Part shown: positions 51,234-59,704 of the stretch, one piece after another
Layout of the letters: every line of letters begins with the position of its first letter
Numbering within the stretch: the stretch's first letter is position 1
Assembly: GCF_019635155.1 (NCBI RefSeq)
Contig: NZ_JAHBZY010000003.1
Span: 1-64,000 of the forward strand
From: Nitrosomonas sp.
Lineage (GTDB): Bacteria; Pseudomonadota; Gammaproteobacteria; Burkholderiales; Nitrosomonadaceae
Reading direction: 5' to 3'
Length of the DNA stretch: 64,000 nt
Made by a program: the position numbers and the translations under genes
Notes under the pieces: model-generated
The model's database searches: none
What the model saw: the letters and a program-made list of their open reading frames with translations, nothing else
Told to the model about the DNA's origin: nothing

Positions 51234-52275
51234 TGTACTGAACCTCAACCGATTGAATATTCAATCCGGCTGATTTTAGATCTGAGGTGAACGGAGTCTG
51301 ATTAATCTTCAGAAGATCGGCTGTGCTAGGTTCTGATGCATGCAAATCAATCTTGACGCCTTGTGAATTGAATCCAATTGTGGCAACGATCTCGCCAAGT
51401 TGCGGCATAGTTAGTTTTATTTTCGTACGCCATTGCTCAATATTTTCATACTCATCAGTATGTTCATCATTTTGAGATTGCTCATCAATTTCCCATTCCA
51501 TCAATTGTCCTTGCCAGATTTCTCCTCGCCATAATAAATGTCCGGTTTCAAGTGTGTTAAGTTGATGCTGAACCAGTGGAATTATCTGATTATGCACGGG
51601 CATATCAGAACTCGAAGCCGTTGTGGCGCTCGTCCTAGTTGATGATGGATCCATTGATAGCACCATCAATTTTCCTTGTGGTTCTTGTTGTAAATTTTCA
51701 AGCTTTTTTTCTCCATTGATCCATTGTGCTTGATGTGATTCATAGAATAATCCACTTTGTGTAATTGTTTTTTGCAATAAACCGGGTAATTCAGTCCTAT
51801 TTATTGGATTTCCAGTCAGAATGGGGGTCGAACTGCTAATGGAAGGAGAGTTGGTTGTATGCAATAAGGAGGATGGTTTGGTTGCGGTTGGTTCCAAAAC
51901 ATCTTTTATAAGATTACCAAGGAATTTCCCCGTAGAACTGATTGATATGTCTTTCTCGGTTTCAGCGAGTGATTCATTTAAGAGAAGAAATTTTAGTTTT
52001 GATTCTTGTGGGCTAAAAACGAGTTCTAGTTTGTTCCCTGGTTGTAAATATTCAGGTAAACGCATTTGCAAACGCTGACCATCTACCAGAATCTGCGAAT
52101 TTCCATTTTGTAAGCGTGCTTCTATTACTGCTTGATATTTTTCTCCCGGTATAAATTCATTTGCAATACTTGCGACAGGAGGGATCGCCGTAACTGGTGA
52201 GGTTGCAGATGTAATAGACTTTAATTGAGACGAAGTGACATTGGGTATTTCGATTTTTGGGATCGAAGGAATCAC
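51220..52275 (-). CDS. fliK: Flagellar hook-length control protein FliK
   Basis: A 351-residue protein with a Ser/Thr/Pro-rich, low-complexity middle (about 105-165) and a C-terminal FliK domain (about 255-340: WRTKIKLTMPQLGEIVATIGFNSQGVKIDLHASEP). FliK is a secreted ruler that stops hook growth and flips export specificity through FlhB, so the coupling to the FlhB-tail gene behind it is sensible. It starts with GTG; no better start is seen. Confidence 0.82.
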   Translation of the reverse strand: MIPSIPKIEIPNVTSSQLKSITSATSPVTAIPPVASIANEFIPGEKYQAVIEARLQNGNSQILVDGQRLQMRLPEYLQPGNKLELVFSPQESKLKFLLLNESLAETEKDISISSTGKFLGNLIKDVLEPTATKPSSLLHTTNSPSISSSTPILTGNPINRTELPGLLQKTITQSGLFYESHQAQWINGEKKLENLQQEPQGKLMVLSMDPSSTRTSATTASSSDMPVHNQIIPLVQHQLNTLETGHLLWRGEIWQGQLMEWEIDEQSQNDEHTDEYENIEQWRTKIKLTMPQLGEIVATIGFNSQGVKIDLHASEPSTADLLKINQTPFTSDLKSAGLNIQSVEVQYNGTK

Positions 52276-52340
52276 GGCAGTTTATCTTTCTTGAGTCAAT
52301 TAAATCTGGTAGTAGTTATTTACTTGGATGATTATAGACA

Positions 52341-52673
52341 TCATAAGCTCAGGGGTTGATAGGCTTGTTGTAAGCTGTATGTGTGATCTTTTGTATTCAA
52401 CATATCTTCAAGTTTTTTCAACCAAGGCTCTGTGATTGCTTTAATTTGAGCATCATCTGCTAGGATTTGATGAATTATTTTTACTTTTGCCTGGAGGAGT
52501 TCTTCATCCAAGATAGGTTCCGGGTCATTCTCAATCAATAGCTCAGTCAATTGTCTGCACTCTTGTTCAAGTTTGGTCAATTGCTCCCATTCACTATTTT
52601 GGGCAGCAATTAACATTTTTCCGGTAGTTGCTAATATCGCGTTATAAGTCATGAGTGTTTGTGTGCTATTCAT
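52341..52673 (-). CDS. fliT: Flagellar chaperone FliT-like protein
   Basis: About 110 residues, all helical, in the normal fliT place behind fliS. The start is taken at the ATG at 52673; an upstream TTG adds seven basic residues without a ribosome binding site. Segments such as QNSEWEQLTKLEQECRQLTELLIEND are typical of FliT, which protects the filament cap FliD and can damp flagellar transcription. Identity rests on position as much as on sequence. Confidence 0.78.
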   Translation of the reverse strand: MNSTQTLMTYNAILATTGKMLIAAQNSEWEQLTKLEQECRQLTELLIENDPEPILDEELLQAKVKIIHQILADDAQIKAITEPWLKKLEDMLNTKDHTYSLQQAYQPLSL

Positions 52674-52697
52674 TGTACGGCGGCCTTTTTTCAAATA

Positions 52698-53123
52698 CTA
52701 TTTATCAAGCGGCGATTCTTTTTGAGTTTCTGCGAATTCTCCAATCTCTTTCCATGCACTATAGAGTTCAGATAAAAGCTTATTTACCTCGGTAATTTTT
52801 TCTATACTATTCTGAACATTGGCGACTAATAGTTGGTGCGCCATGTAATCATAAAGTGCTTGTAATTTTATTGCTAAGTCTCCGCCAGCATTCATATCAA
52901 GACTGGCTTTCAATCCGTGGTCAATAATCATGATGGCTTTTGAGATCATTTGTCCTTTTTCCGCAATCTCATTATGTTGCATATGCATTTTTGCTCTATT
53001 TAGAGCTTCTTGTGCGCCTTCAAATAGCATTAGAATAAGCTTGTATGGATTAGCAGACTCAACGCTTGTTTCAATACCGATACGTTGGTAGGCAGAAATG
53101 GCAGAGTTTGTAGTCGAATACAT
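52698..53123 (-). CDS. fliS: Flagellar export chaperone FliS
   Basis: About 141 residues from the ATG at 53123 (aggagaaac before it), beginning MYSTTNSAISAYQRIGIETSVESANPYKLILMLFEGAQEAL, which is a clear FliS N-terminus. FliS binds flagellin and keeps it unfolded for export. It sits between fliD and fliT. Confidence 0.94.
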   Translation of the reverse strand: MYSTTNSAISAYQRIGIETSVESANPYKLILMLFEGAQEALNRAKMHMQHNEIAEKGQMISKAIMIIDHGLKASLDMNAGGDLAIKLQALYDYMAHQLLVANVQNSIEKITEVNKLLSELYSAWKEIGEFAETQKESPLDK

Positions 53124-53174
53124 ATTGTTTCTCCTCACATCGTGTAAGACTCATGCTTCTTCAAGTTTAATTGT

Positions 53175-55145
53175 TTAAGTTGTACTTGGAAGTTTGGATA
53201 ATTGCTGCTGTAAGAAATTACTCGTTTGAGTCATGCTGGCAATCGTTGCATCAAGAGTGGTGAATTGTGCGCGTACGCGTTTTTCAATATTCTCGAGTCG
53301 CAATTGCAATTTCTCACGCTGTGCTTCAATGTCTTTAATCGATGTATTGATTCCGTCAATGCGGCTGTCTATTAGTTTTCCCGTCAACATTCCATCCACT
53401 ATTTTATTTAGTTTCTGGGCAAAACCATGTGCAAAGTCAATTTCTCCTCGACTGCCTGTGCTGCCTCCGGTGATTTTTAGAATCAAGCCGCTACTTTCCG
53501 CAGCACCAGTTAGGGTTTGACCGGAGCCTGTTGCAACAACGCCGTTAATTGTTCCTGCAACATCGCTTCCAGTGATTTCTACGGAAGTGCCGAAGAGATC
53601 CGCTTTTCCATTACCTCCAGTTATTTGTACGGATGATTCGGAGCCATATTTATTGGAAGTAACCGTCAAGATTCCAGAAGATTGACTGGCTGCTACTTTT
53701 AATCCCGCTGATGATATTGCGGATGCTCCATTGATTCTGGATTGAATTTCCGCTGCAAGAGAAGTTGCAGTATAGGTGCCCGCTGCAATCGTGATATTGG
53801 CATTAATCCCATCAATTGCGAAACTTAATGAATCATTGACTCCCGCGTTGATAGTTAGCGCTGCGGCAGTGCTACCTATAGCCGTACCGTGTGTCGCAAT
53901 TTGAGTGATATTTAGAGCATACTTGCCATTGACTGTATTGGAATCTGACCCGGCGAACGAAACAAGACTGTCGCTCGTCTTTCCCACTGAAGCAAATAAT
54001 GTTGAAACATCTTTAGTCGGATCGCTTAAAACTTGAGTTAGTTTACTGGAATCAAATTTTAGCGTTCCGTCTGCTTGAAATGAAACCCCCACTTCTGATA
54101 ATAAGCTGAGGCCGCCTCCGGCTGAAGTCAATGGATCAGAGATTGCTTGGCGAATCTGGGTTTGCACCGAACGAACTGTTGAATCCCCAGTTAAAATGGA
54201 AGCCTTTTTAGTTGCAGCATCATATTTTGAAACATCGACAATTGTTTTATTTAAATCGTTATACGCTTTAACAAATGCGGATATTGCGCTATTAATACCA
54301 GCAGTATCTCGTGTTAAATTTAAAGTTGTGGTGGTACCAGCATTTGCTTTCAATAGATCGAGTGTAACACCTTCAATAGCATCCGTAATTGTATTACTGG
54401 CTTTATTGATTGCAATACCATCAATGACCAATGAAGCATTACTGGCGGCAACTGTCTCAGTCATGTTAGTTGTGCCACCTGTTGAGACATCGTACGCAAG
54501 CTGTGATAAACCTGCATTATCAGTATTGTTTAGATCATTGTCGCTTGTGGTTATTTTTAGCGCATTACTTAAACCAGTTTCATTAGAAGCAATTACTAAA
54601 CGATTGCCCGAGCCATCATTGATAATGCTGGCGGTTACGCCTGCCTTGGCCTGGTTAATTGCATCCCGAATGCCAGCAAGCGAAGAATTTCCAGATGAAA
54701 TGGTTATTGATTCTGCAGATTTCTCAGGATTGAGAACAAATGAGCCACCACTATATGTACCAAATTGTATAGTAAGAACCCCGCTTCCAATGGTTGCGTC
54801 AGTTGTGGAGAAATTGGCGGATTTTAATTTTTGAGCTTGTGCCAGAGCTTGAATCTCAACCGAGTGATTCCCGATGGCTGCAGCGGATGTTGCACTTACG
54901 TTTGCTAGCGTGTTATCGGCAATACTAGCTGTCATCGCGGTAAATTTTGCCGGACTTGACAGTGCGGTAAGACTACCTTGAAAGGAAGATAGTGCACCCT
55001 TCAGGCTACCAAAAGCAGTCAATTGAGTTTGTTGCTTGGCTTCTTTGCTATCAAGCGCAGTAAGTGGTTGGCTTTCCGCTGTCATTATTTGACTAACGAT
55101 GCCATTAATATCTAAACCTGATCCGATTCCGGGTGATGAAAGCAT
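53175..55145 (-). CDS. fliD: Flagellar hook-associated protein 2 (filament cap)
   Basis: A 656-residue cap protein, at the long end for FliD. The N-terminal FliD_N domain starts SSPGIGSGLDINGIVSQIMTAESQPLTALD, followed by Ala/Ser/Thr-rich domains including two flagellin-IN-like repeats (about 110-185 and about 430-515) and the C-terminal coiled FliD_C (KDIEAQREKLQLRLENIEKRVRAQFTTLDATIASM). It caps the filament and inserts FliC subunits. It lies 25 bp behind flaG. Confidence 0.95.
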   Translation of the reverse strand: MLSSPGIGSGLDINGIVSQIMTAESQPLTALDSKEAKQQTQLTAFGSLKGALSSFQGSLTALSSPAKFTAMTASIADNTLANVSATSAAAIGNHSVEIQALAQAQKLKSANFSTTDATIGSGVLTIQFGTYSGGSFVLNPEKSAESITISSGNSSLAGIRDAINQAKAGVTASIINDGSGNRLVIASNETGLSNALKITTSDNDLNNTDNAGLSQLAYDVSTGGTTNMTETVAASNASLVIDGIAINKASNTITDAIEGVTLDLLKANAGTTTTLNLTRDTAGINSAISAFVKAYNDLNKTIVDVSKYDAATKKASILTGDSTVRSVQTQIRQAISDPLTSAGGGLSLLSEVGVSFQADGTLKFDSSKLTQVLSDPTKDVSTLFASVGKTSDSLVSFAGSDSNTVNGKYALNITQIATHGTAIGSTAAALTINAGVNDSLSFAIDGINANITIAAGTYTATSLAAEIQSRINGASAISSAGLKVAASQSSGILTVTSNKYGSESSVQITGGNGKADLFGTSVEITGSDVAGTINGVVATGSGQTLTGAAESSGLILKITGGSTGSRGEIDFAHGFAQKLNKIVDGMLTGKLIDSRIDGINTSIKDIEAQREKLQLRLENIEKRVRAQFTTLDATIASMTQTSNFLQQQLSKLPSTT

Positions 55146-55170
55146 TTCAGAGCTCTGTCTATGTTTAAAT

Positions 55171-55521
55171 TTAAGCTTTACCGTTGAATAGTAAGCCTTG
55201 TACCTTGTCTAGTGTGCGTGCTATCTCGATAGCTTCCTCTGTCGGAATCTGTCGAATGACTTCTTCAGTATGCACATCCACTACTTTGATAATTGTTTTT
55301 CCAGTATCTTCATCAATCGAGAACTGCAAATTTTGTGCCAAATTATTTACAGTTCCTTGAATTTTATGAACAGCTTGCTTTATTTGTTCTGCAGATTCTG
55401 CACCACCAATTCTTGATTCAATAGCAGGGTTTCCCGTATTTGAAGAAGATGCTTTTTGGGCGATTGTTGTTAATGATGGAACTGGTGATGGATTTGTTCC
55501 ATTTAATTGACTAATAGTCAT
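55171..55521 (-). CDS. flaG: FlaG family protein
   Basis: A 116-residue protein with a flexible N-terminal half and the FlaG core at about 60-112 (NLAQNLQFSIDEDTGKTIIKVVDVHTEEVIRQIPTEEAIEIARTL). FlaG affects filament length in polar-flagellated bacteria. The ribosome binding site aaggag is strong and lies directly behind an RNA hairpin that ends the fliC region. It lies 87 bp behind fliC. Confidence 0.93.
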   Translation of the reverse strand: MTISQLNGTNPSPVPSLTTIAQKASSSNTGNPAIESRIGGAESAEQIKQAVHKIQGTVNNLAQNLQFSIDEDTGKTIIKVVDVHTEEVIRQIPTEEAIEIARTLDKVQGLLFNGKA

Positions 55522-55537
55522 AATATGACTCCTTATT

Positions 55538-55587
55538 GCTGAAAGAACCTAAATTCTTTCTGATTCAGTGCTCTTTCAGCTTTATTT
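55538..55587 (-). terminator. fliC-flaG intergenic hairpin
   Basis: On the minus-strand RNA, GCTGAAAGA can pair with TCTTTCAGC (9 bp), or an inner arm GAAAGAA can pair with TTCTTTC (7 bp, 6-nt loop). The two share the same right arm, so they exclude each other. The flaG ribosome binding site begins three bases after it. There is no U-tract, so it may be an RNA-stability or processing hairpin rather than a terminator. Confidence 0.4.
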
Positions 55588-55608
55588 GTTGCATTATTAC
55601 TGTTGTTC

Positions 55609-57060
55609 TTAACGTAACAACGAAAGTACGTTATTAGGGAGCGAATTAGCTTGTGCTAGTATCGCAACACCGGCTTGTTGCAGTATCTGTCCACGTGTTA
55701 GGTTAGCTGATTCTGCTGCGAAGTCAGCATCTTGAATTCGGCTACGAGAAGCAGAGAGATTTTCCGATGCAGTTTGCAGGTTTGCGATTGTCGAACTAAA
55801 ACGATTCTGGATAGCACCCAGATCACCGCGTGAGCTGTTAATGGCTTTTAACGCTTCATCCAATGTTCTGATTGCTGTCTGAGCATTAGCTGCGGTTGAT
55901 ATATCCAGAGTGGCGACAGAATTGAAGGAACTGGTGGTAGCTCCAAATTCCGTTGCATTTGAGCCAGCCGCAGTAATTTGTCCATTAGAGCTAGTGAGTT
56001 CAACGGTACCGGTGATAGTTGTTGAGTCATTACCACCACTGGTTAGCGTTCTTGTGGTTGAGCCAGCAGTGACGTCAGCAGTTATAACGCCATTCGTGAA
56101 ATCTGATAAATCAATGTCTCTACCATCTGCTGTTGATAGTGTTATTACTGATTTATCTGTTGCAGAAGCGAATGAAGCGGTGATGCCGGTTGTGGATTGC
56201 AATCCATTTATGGCTGAAGCCAAGCCGCTCAGGTCTGCAGTGTCGGTAACTGTAGCAGAAACTGTGCTGCCGTTTAATGTCATGGCGACGGTACCGGTTC
56301 CTGATAAATTACCGAGTGTGGCGCTGTTGGATGCGGTTGCAGTGATGCCGATACCGGAAGCAGCTGAATTAATAGCAGCAGCGATGGCTTTAGCATCGGC
56401 GCCTGCAGCATAGCTAATGTTACCGGTGACTCCTTTATTGTTGGCAAGCGTTAAGCCGGCTTCTACTGCAACACCATTAGCGGCAGAAGCAGCGGCAGCA
56501 GCAGTTGCGGTGCCCATTGCCGTACCATTAGTGCTCAGAATATGACTACCTAATGCAGTAGCTCTTGCATCAGAAATCGATGCGATGTTGATAGTTTGGT
56601 TTGCGTTAGCACCGACTTGGAAGCTTTGATTCAAGAACGAACCGTCGAGCAAATTCAAACCGTTAAATTGGGTTTGGCTGGCAACACGAGTAACCTCGGC
56701 ACTTAATTGAGAAGCTTCAGCTTGGAGTGAAGCTCGATCACCGGCGCTATTGGTTGCATTTGCAGCTTGTACAGCCAATTCACGGATACGTTGCAAGTTT
56801 GATCCAATTTCACCTAAAGCACCTTCAGCTGTTTGTGAAAGAGAGATACCATCATTTGCATTGCGAACGGCTTGATTTAAACCGCGAATTTGTGAAGTCA
56901 TTCTTTCCGAAATTGCAAGACCTGCCGCGTCATCTTTTGCGCTGTTAATGCGTAGACCAGAAGATAAGCGCGTCAATGAAGTGTTTAATGCATTTTGTGA
57001 ATTGTTAAGGTTACGTTGTGCATTTAATGAGGCGACATTAGAGTTAATAATTTGTGGCAT
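55609..57060 (-). CDS. fliC: Flagellin
   Basis: A 483-residue filament subunit. The conserved D0/D1 ends are present: N-terminal INSNVASLNAQRNLNNSQNAL and LSSGLRINSAKDDAAGLAISERM; C-terminal NRFSSTIANLQ, ARSRIQDADFAAE-like (here SRSRIQDADFAAESANL) and LPNNVLSLLR. The centre (about 175-385) is an Ala/Gly/Ser/Thr-rich D2/D3 region with two flagellin-IN-like repeats. AGGAG precedes the ATG. A sigma-28 promoter lies about 105 bp upstream. Confidence 0.97.
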   Translation of the reverse strand: MPQIINSNVASLNAQRNLNNSQNALNTSLTRLSSGLRINSAKDDAAGLAISERMTSQIRGLNQAVRNANDGISLSQTAEGALGEIGSNLQRIRELAVQAANATNSAGDRASLQAEASQLSAEVTRVASQTQFNGLNLLDGSFLNQSFQVGANANQTINIASISDARATALGSHILSTNGTAMGTATAAAAASAANGVAVEAGLTLANNKGVTGNISYAAGADAKAIAAAINSAASGIGITATASNSATLGNLSGTGTVAMTLNGSTVSATVTDTADLSGLASAINGLQSTTGITASFASATDKSVITLSTADGRDIDLSDFTNGVITADVTAGSTTRTLTSGGNDSTTITGTVELTSSNGQITAAGSNATEFGATTSSFNSVATLDISTAANAQTAIRTLDEALKAINSSRGDLGAIQNRFSSTIANLQTASENLSASRSRIQDADFAAESANLTRGQILQQAGVAILAQANSLPNNVLSLLR

Positions 57061-57163
57061 TTGGGTTCTCCTTTTTCATAACTATTTCGTTTAGGCACTA
57101 TTGCCTTTAATACGCTGGCATGCCCCGCAATCCAAGAGGGTATACAACCACCGTTGCTTGCAG

Positions 57164-57190
57164 TTATCGGACAGCGATTTTAAAAGTTTA
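57164..57190 (-). promoter_or_regulatory. Sigma-28 (FliA) promoter of fliC
   Basis: Read on the minus strand: TAAACTTT, an 11-nt spacer, then TCCGATAA, against the consensus TAAAGTTT-N11-GCCGATAA. The spacing is exact and only two positions differ. It gives fliC a leader of about 95 nt and places fliC in the late flagellar class. Confidence 0.85.
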
Positions 57191-57345
57191 GGAATTTACC
57201 TGTTTGGTTGTTATCTAATACTTGAATTAATAACGGTAATTCATGGTATAAAGCATTTCCTAAATTATAATTTCTTTGTAAAACCGAAAGATTATTCAGG
57301 CAGTTATTATAGAAATTGCTTCTTAATGTGATTTGGCATTAATGG

Positions 57346-58920
57346 ATGAAGAACTATATGATTAGTGACGCGGCATTAAAGGTCTTAATGGTTGAAATCT
57401 CGAGTGAGGATGAGCATCGGATAAGGGAAATTCTCGCGGAAGGTGGTTTCCGAATTGACTATATTTGTGTTGATACGAAGAAAGCCTTAGAAGATGCTCT
57501 TCAAACGCGAACCTGGGATGTGGTTCTATCAGAAAATAATTTGCCGCGACTTGGTGCGAAACAAGTTATTGATATTGTAAAAAAGAATAAAGTCGATATT
57601 CCATTGATAGTGGTATCCAATCATGTCAGTGATGAAGTAGTGGAACATCTGATGGCATTGGGTGCCTATGATTTCTTGACGAAAGCGAATTTGGCTAAAC
57701 TGGTTCCAGTGATACGACGAAGCATCAACGAATCTAAGAACTATCAACGATTTATTTCAACGCAATCTGCACTGCAAAAAAGCGAGGAGCTTTTTCAAGC
57801 TATTACATCCAATCTTCCTGGTGTTGTTTTTCAATTCCAACTGAGCACTAATCACCAAGCAAGCTTTTTATATGTCAGTGATGCCAGTGAAACGCTGTTG
57901 GGATTATCACCGCATATGCTAATTAGTGCCCCCGGCTTATTTACAGAATTAATTTTGACCGATGATAGAGTTTTTTATGATCAATTAATGATGATATCCG
58001 CTAAGCAGCTTTCAACCTGGAATTGGGAGGGGTGTATTCAAGTTAAAGGGGATAGTGATATTAAATGGATTAGCTTACGAGCAACACCCCGCAGAATGTC
58101 GGATGGTGTGACGCTTTGGGATGGTATCATGATAAATATTACGCGCAATAAGTTGGCCGAGCGCGAGATTGCACGTTCCCGCGAACAGCTTGCAGAATTA
58201 TCTTCATACTTGCAGAAAGTCAAAGAACAGGAACGCGCCAGGATTGCAAGAGAAATCCATGATGATATCGGAGGAACGTTGACAGCTATTAAGTGTGAAT
58301 TGTTTCCCTTCCTGGATACAGCGGCCAGGCCGGTTGATTTTTATCAACAGAAAGCAAAATCTATAGAATTGCTTGTTGATCGTGTAATTGATAGTACGCG
58401 ACGAATTTCATTAGACTTACGGCCTGGAATTCTTGACTGCGGAATTGTTGCGGCCGTGCAATGGCAAGCCAAAGAGTTTAGTAATCGGACGAGTATTGTG
58501 TGCCGAGTATCATGCAGCAGCGATGAAATTTCATTAGATTCTGATCTCTCGATTGCAATTTTCAGAATTTTCCAGGAGACTCTTACAAATATTTCTAAAC
58601 ATGCAAGCGCAACGCATATTCAAGTCAAATTGGTTGAATTAGACAAAGTGGTTTTGCTCGAAGTAATAGATAATGGTCGAGGAATTACTGATCTCGACTT
58701 GGAAAAACATGAATCTTTTGGGATTCGTGGGATGCGTGAACGTTGCCAACAATTAAAAGGAAATTTTCACATCGTGGGAGAACCGAGGAAAGGCACCAAA
58801 GTAACGATTTTAATTCCGACCGAGAATTTAGAGCCTGAATATATGACTGAATCCAAAGATGAGATAGAATTATCCAAACCTGAGATACTGAAAGTAAGAA
58901 AGAGAGCTATGAAACGCTGA
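57346..58920 (+). CDS. Sensor histidine kinase with N-terminal receiver and PAS domains
   Basis: A 524-residue cytoplasmic kinase of the HisKA_3 (NarX) class. A receiver-like domain (about 11-125) has Glu63 where the acceptor Asp should be (VVLSENNLP), keeps Lys113, and has only one of the two acidic residues (Glu17, Ile18). A PAS domain follows (about 148-268), then HisKA_3 with His305 (AREIHDDIGGTLTAIK) and a HATPase domain with DNGRGI and GIRGMRERCQQLKG. It lies 16 bp before its likely partner regulator and is divergent from fliC. Confidence 0.9.
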   Translation: MKNYMISDAALKVLMVEISSEDEHRIREILAEGGFRIDYICVDTKKALEDALQTRTWDVVLSENNLPRLGAKQVIDIVKKNKVDIPLIVVSNHVSDEVVEHLMALGAYDFLTKANLAKLVPVIRRSINESKNYQRFISTQSALQKSEELFQAITSNLPGVVFQFQLSTNHQASFLYVSDASETLLGLSPHMLISAPGLFTELILTDDRVFYDQLMMISAKQLSTWNWEGCIQVKGDSDIKWISLRATPRRMSDGVTLWDGIMINITRNKLAEREIARSREQLAELSSYLQKVKEQERARIAREIHDDIGGTLTAIKCELFPFLDTAARPVDFYQQKAKSIELLVDRVIDSTRRISLDLRPGILDCGIVAAVQWQAKEFSNRTSIVCRVSCSSDEISLDSDLSIAIFRIFQETLTNISKHASATHIQVKLVELDKVVLLEVIDNGRGITDLDLEKHESFGIRGMRERCQQLKGNFHIVGEPRKGTKVTILIPTENLEPEYMTESKDEIELSKPEILKVRKRAMKR

Positions 58921-58936
58921 GAAACCGGGAGGTTAC

Positions 58937-59569
58937 ATGATAAGCGTGATGATAGCCGATGATCATGCAATAGTTCGTCAAGGTTTAAAACAAATACTGA
59001 GTGAGACTGATGATATTAAGGTTACCGGCGAGGCGGAAACAGGTTTTCAAGCAATCAAAATTGCTCGGCAGCAGGATTTTGATGTTATGCTATTAGACAT
59101 TTCTTTGCCCGATAGGAATGGTATAGAAATATTAAAACAAATAAAGAAAGACAAACCAAACTTGTCGGTACTCATGCTTAGTATGCATAACGAGCACGAG
59201 TTTGCAATTCGTGCTTTAAAAGCCGGAGCTTCCGGTTATCTCAATAAGCAAAGTGCGCCAGCGCAGCTTGTGATAGCAATACGTCAAGTTGCGACGGGTG
59301 ACAAATATGTTAGCCCGGCAGTAGCACAAGAATTAGCCAACATCATTAATACAGATGTTGATAAGCCCCTATATACCACGTTATCCGACCGTGAATATCA
59401 AACTTTATGTTTTATCGCAGCAGGTAAAACGCTGTCAGAGATATCTGCGGAAATGTTTCTAAGTCCCAAAACGGTCAGTGTTTATCGTGCACGTTTACTT
59501 GAAAAACTTAAATTATCTAATAATTCAGAATTAATTCGCTATGCGATAAAGAATAAATTAGTGGAATAA
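58937..59569 (+). CDS. NarL/UvrY-family response regulator
   Basis: A 210-residue regulator: receiver (about 2-118) with acidic Asp8-Asp9 (IADDHAIVRQGL), acceptor Asp54 (MLLDISLPDRNG), Ser/Thr and Lys positions intact, and a LuxR HTH (about 145-205; TLSDREYQTLCFIAAGKTLSEISAEMFLSPKTVSVYRARLLEKL). The start RQGL and length are like UvrY/GacA. It is co-transcribed with the kinase upstream. Its proximity to flagellar genes suggests motility control, which is inference. Confidence 0.93.
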   Translation: MISVMIADDHAIVRQGLKQILSETDDIKVTGEAETGFQAIKIARQQDFDVMLLDISLPDRNGIEILKQIKKDKPNLSVLMLSMHNEHEFAIRALKAGASGYLNKQSAPAQLVIAIRQVATGDKYVSPAVAQELANIINTDVDKPLYTTLSDREYQTLCFIAAGKTLSEISAEMFLSPKTVSVYRARLLEKLKLSNNSELIRYAIKNKLVE

Positions 59570-59704
59570 CTTTGAGTCGTCAGTGAAATCATTAGAATCA
59601 TGTTGATGGTTTTCTGAATCATTCAAGATCAAGAAATCAGTGTTACAGTCGATATTTTTGCGAAGAATGTGTTATTTGAATATGTTTATTCTTTATTGTA
59701 CTTT

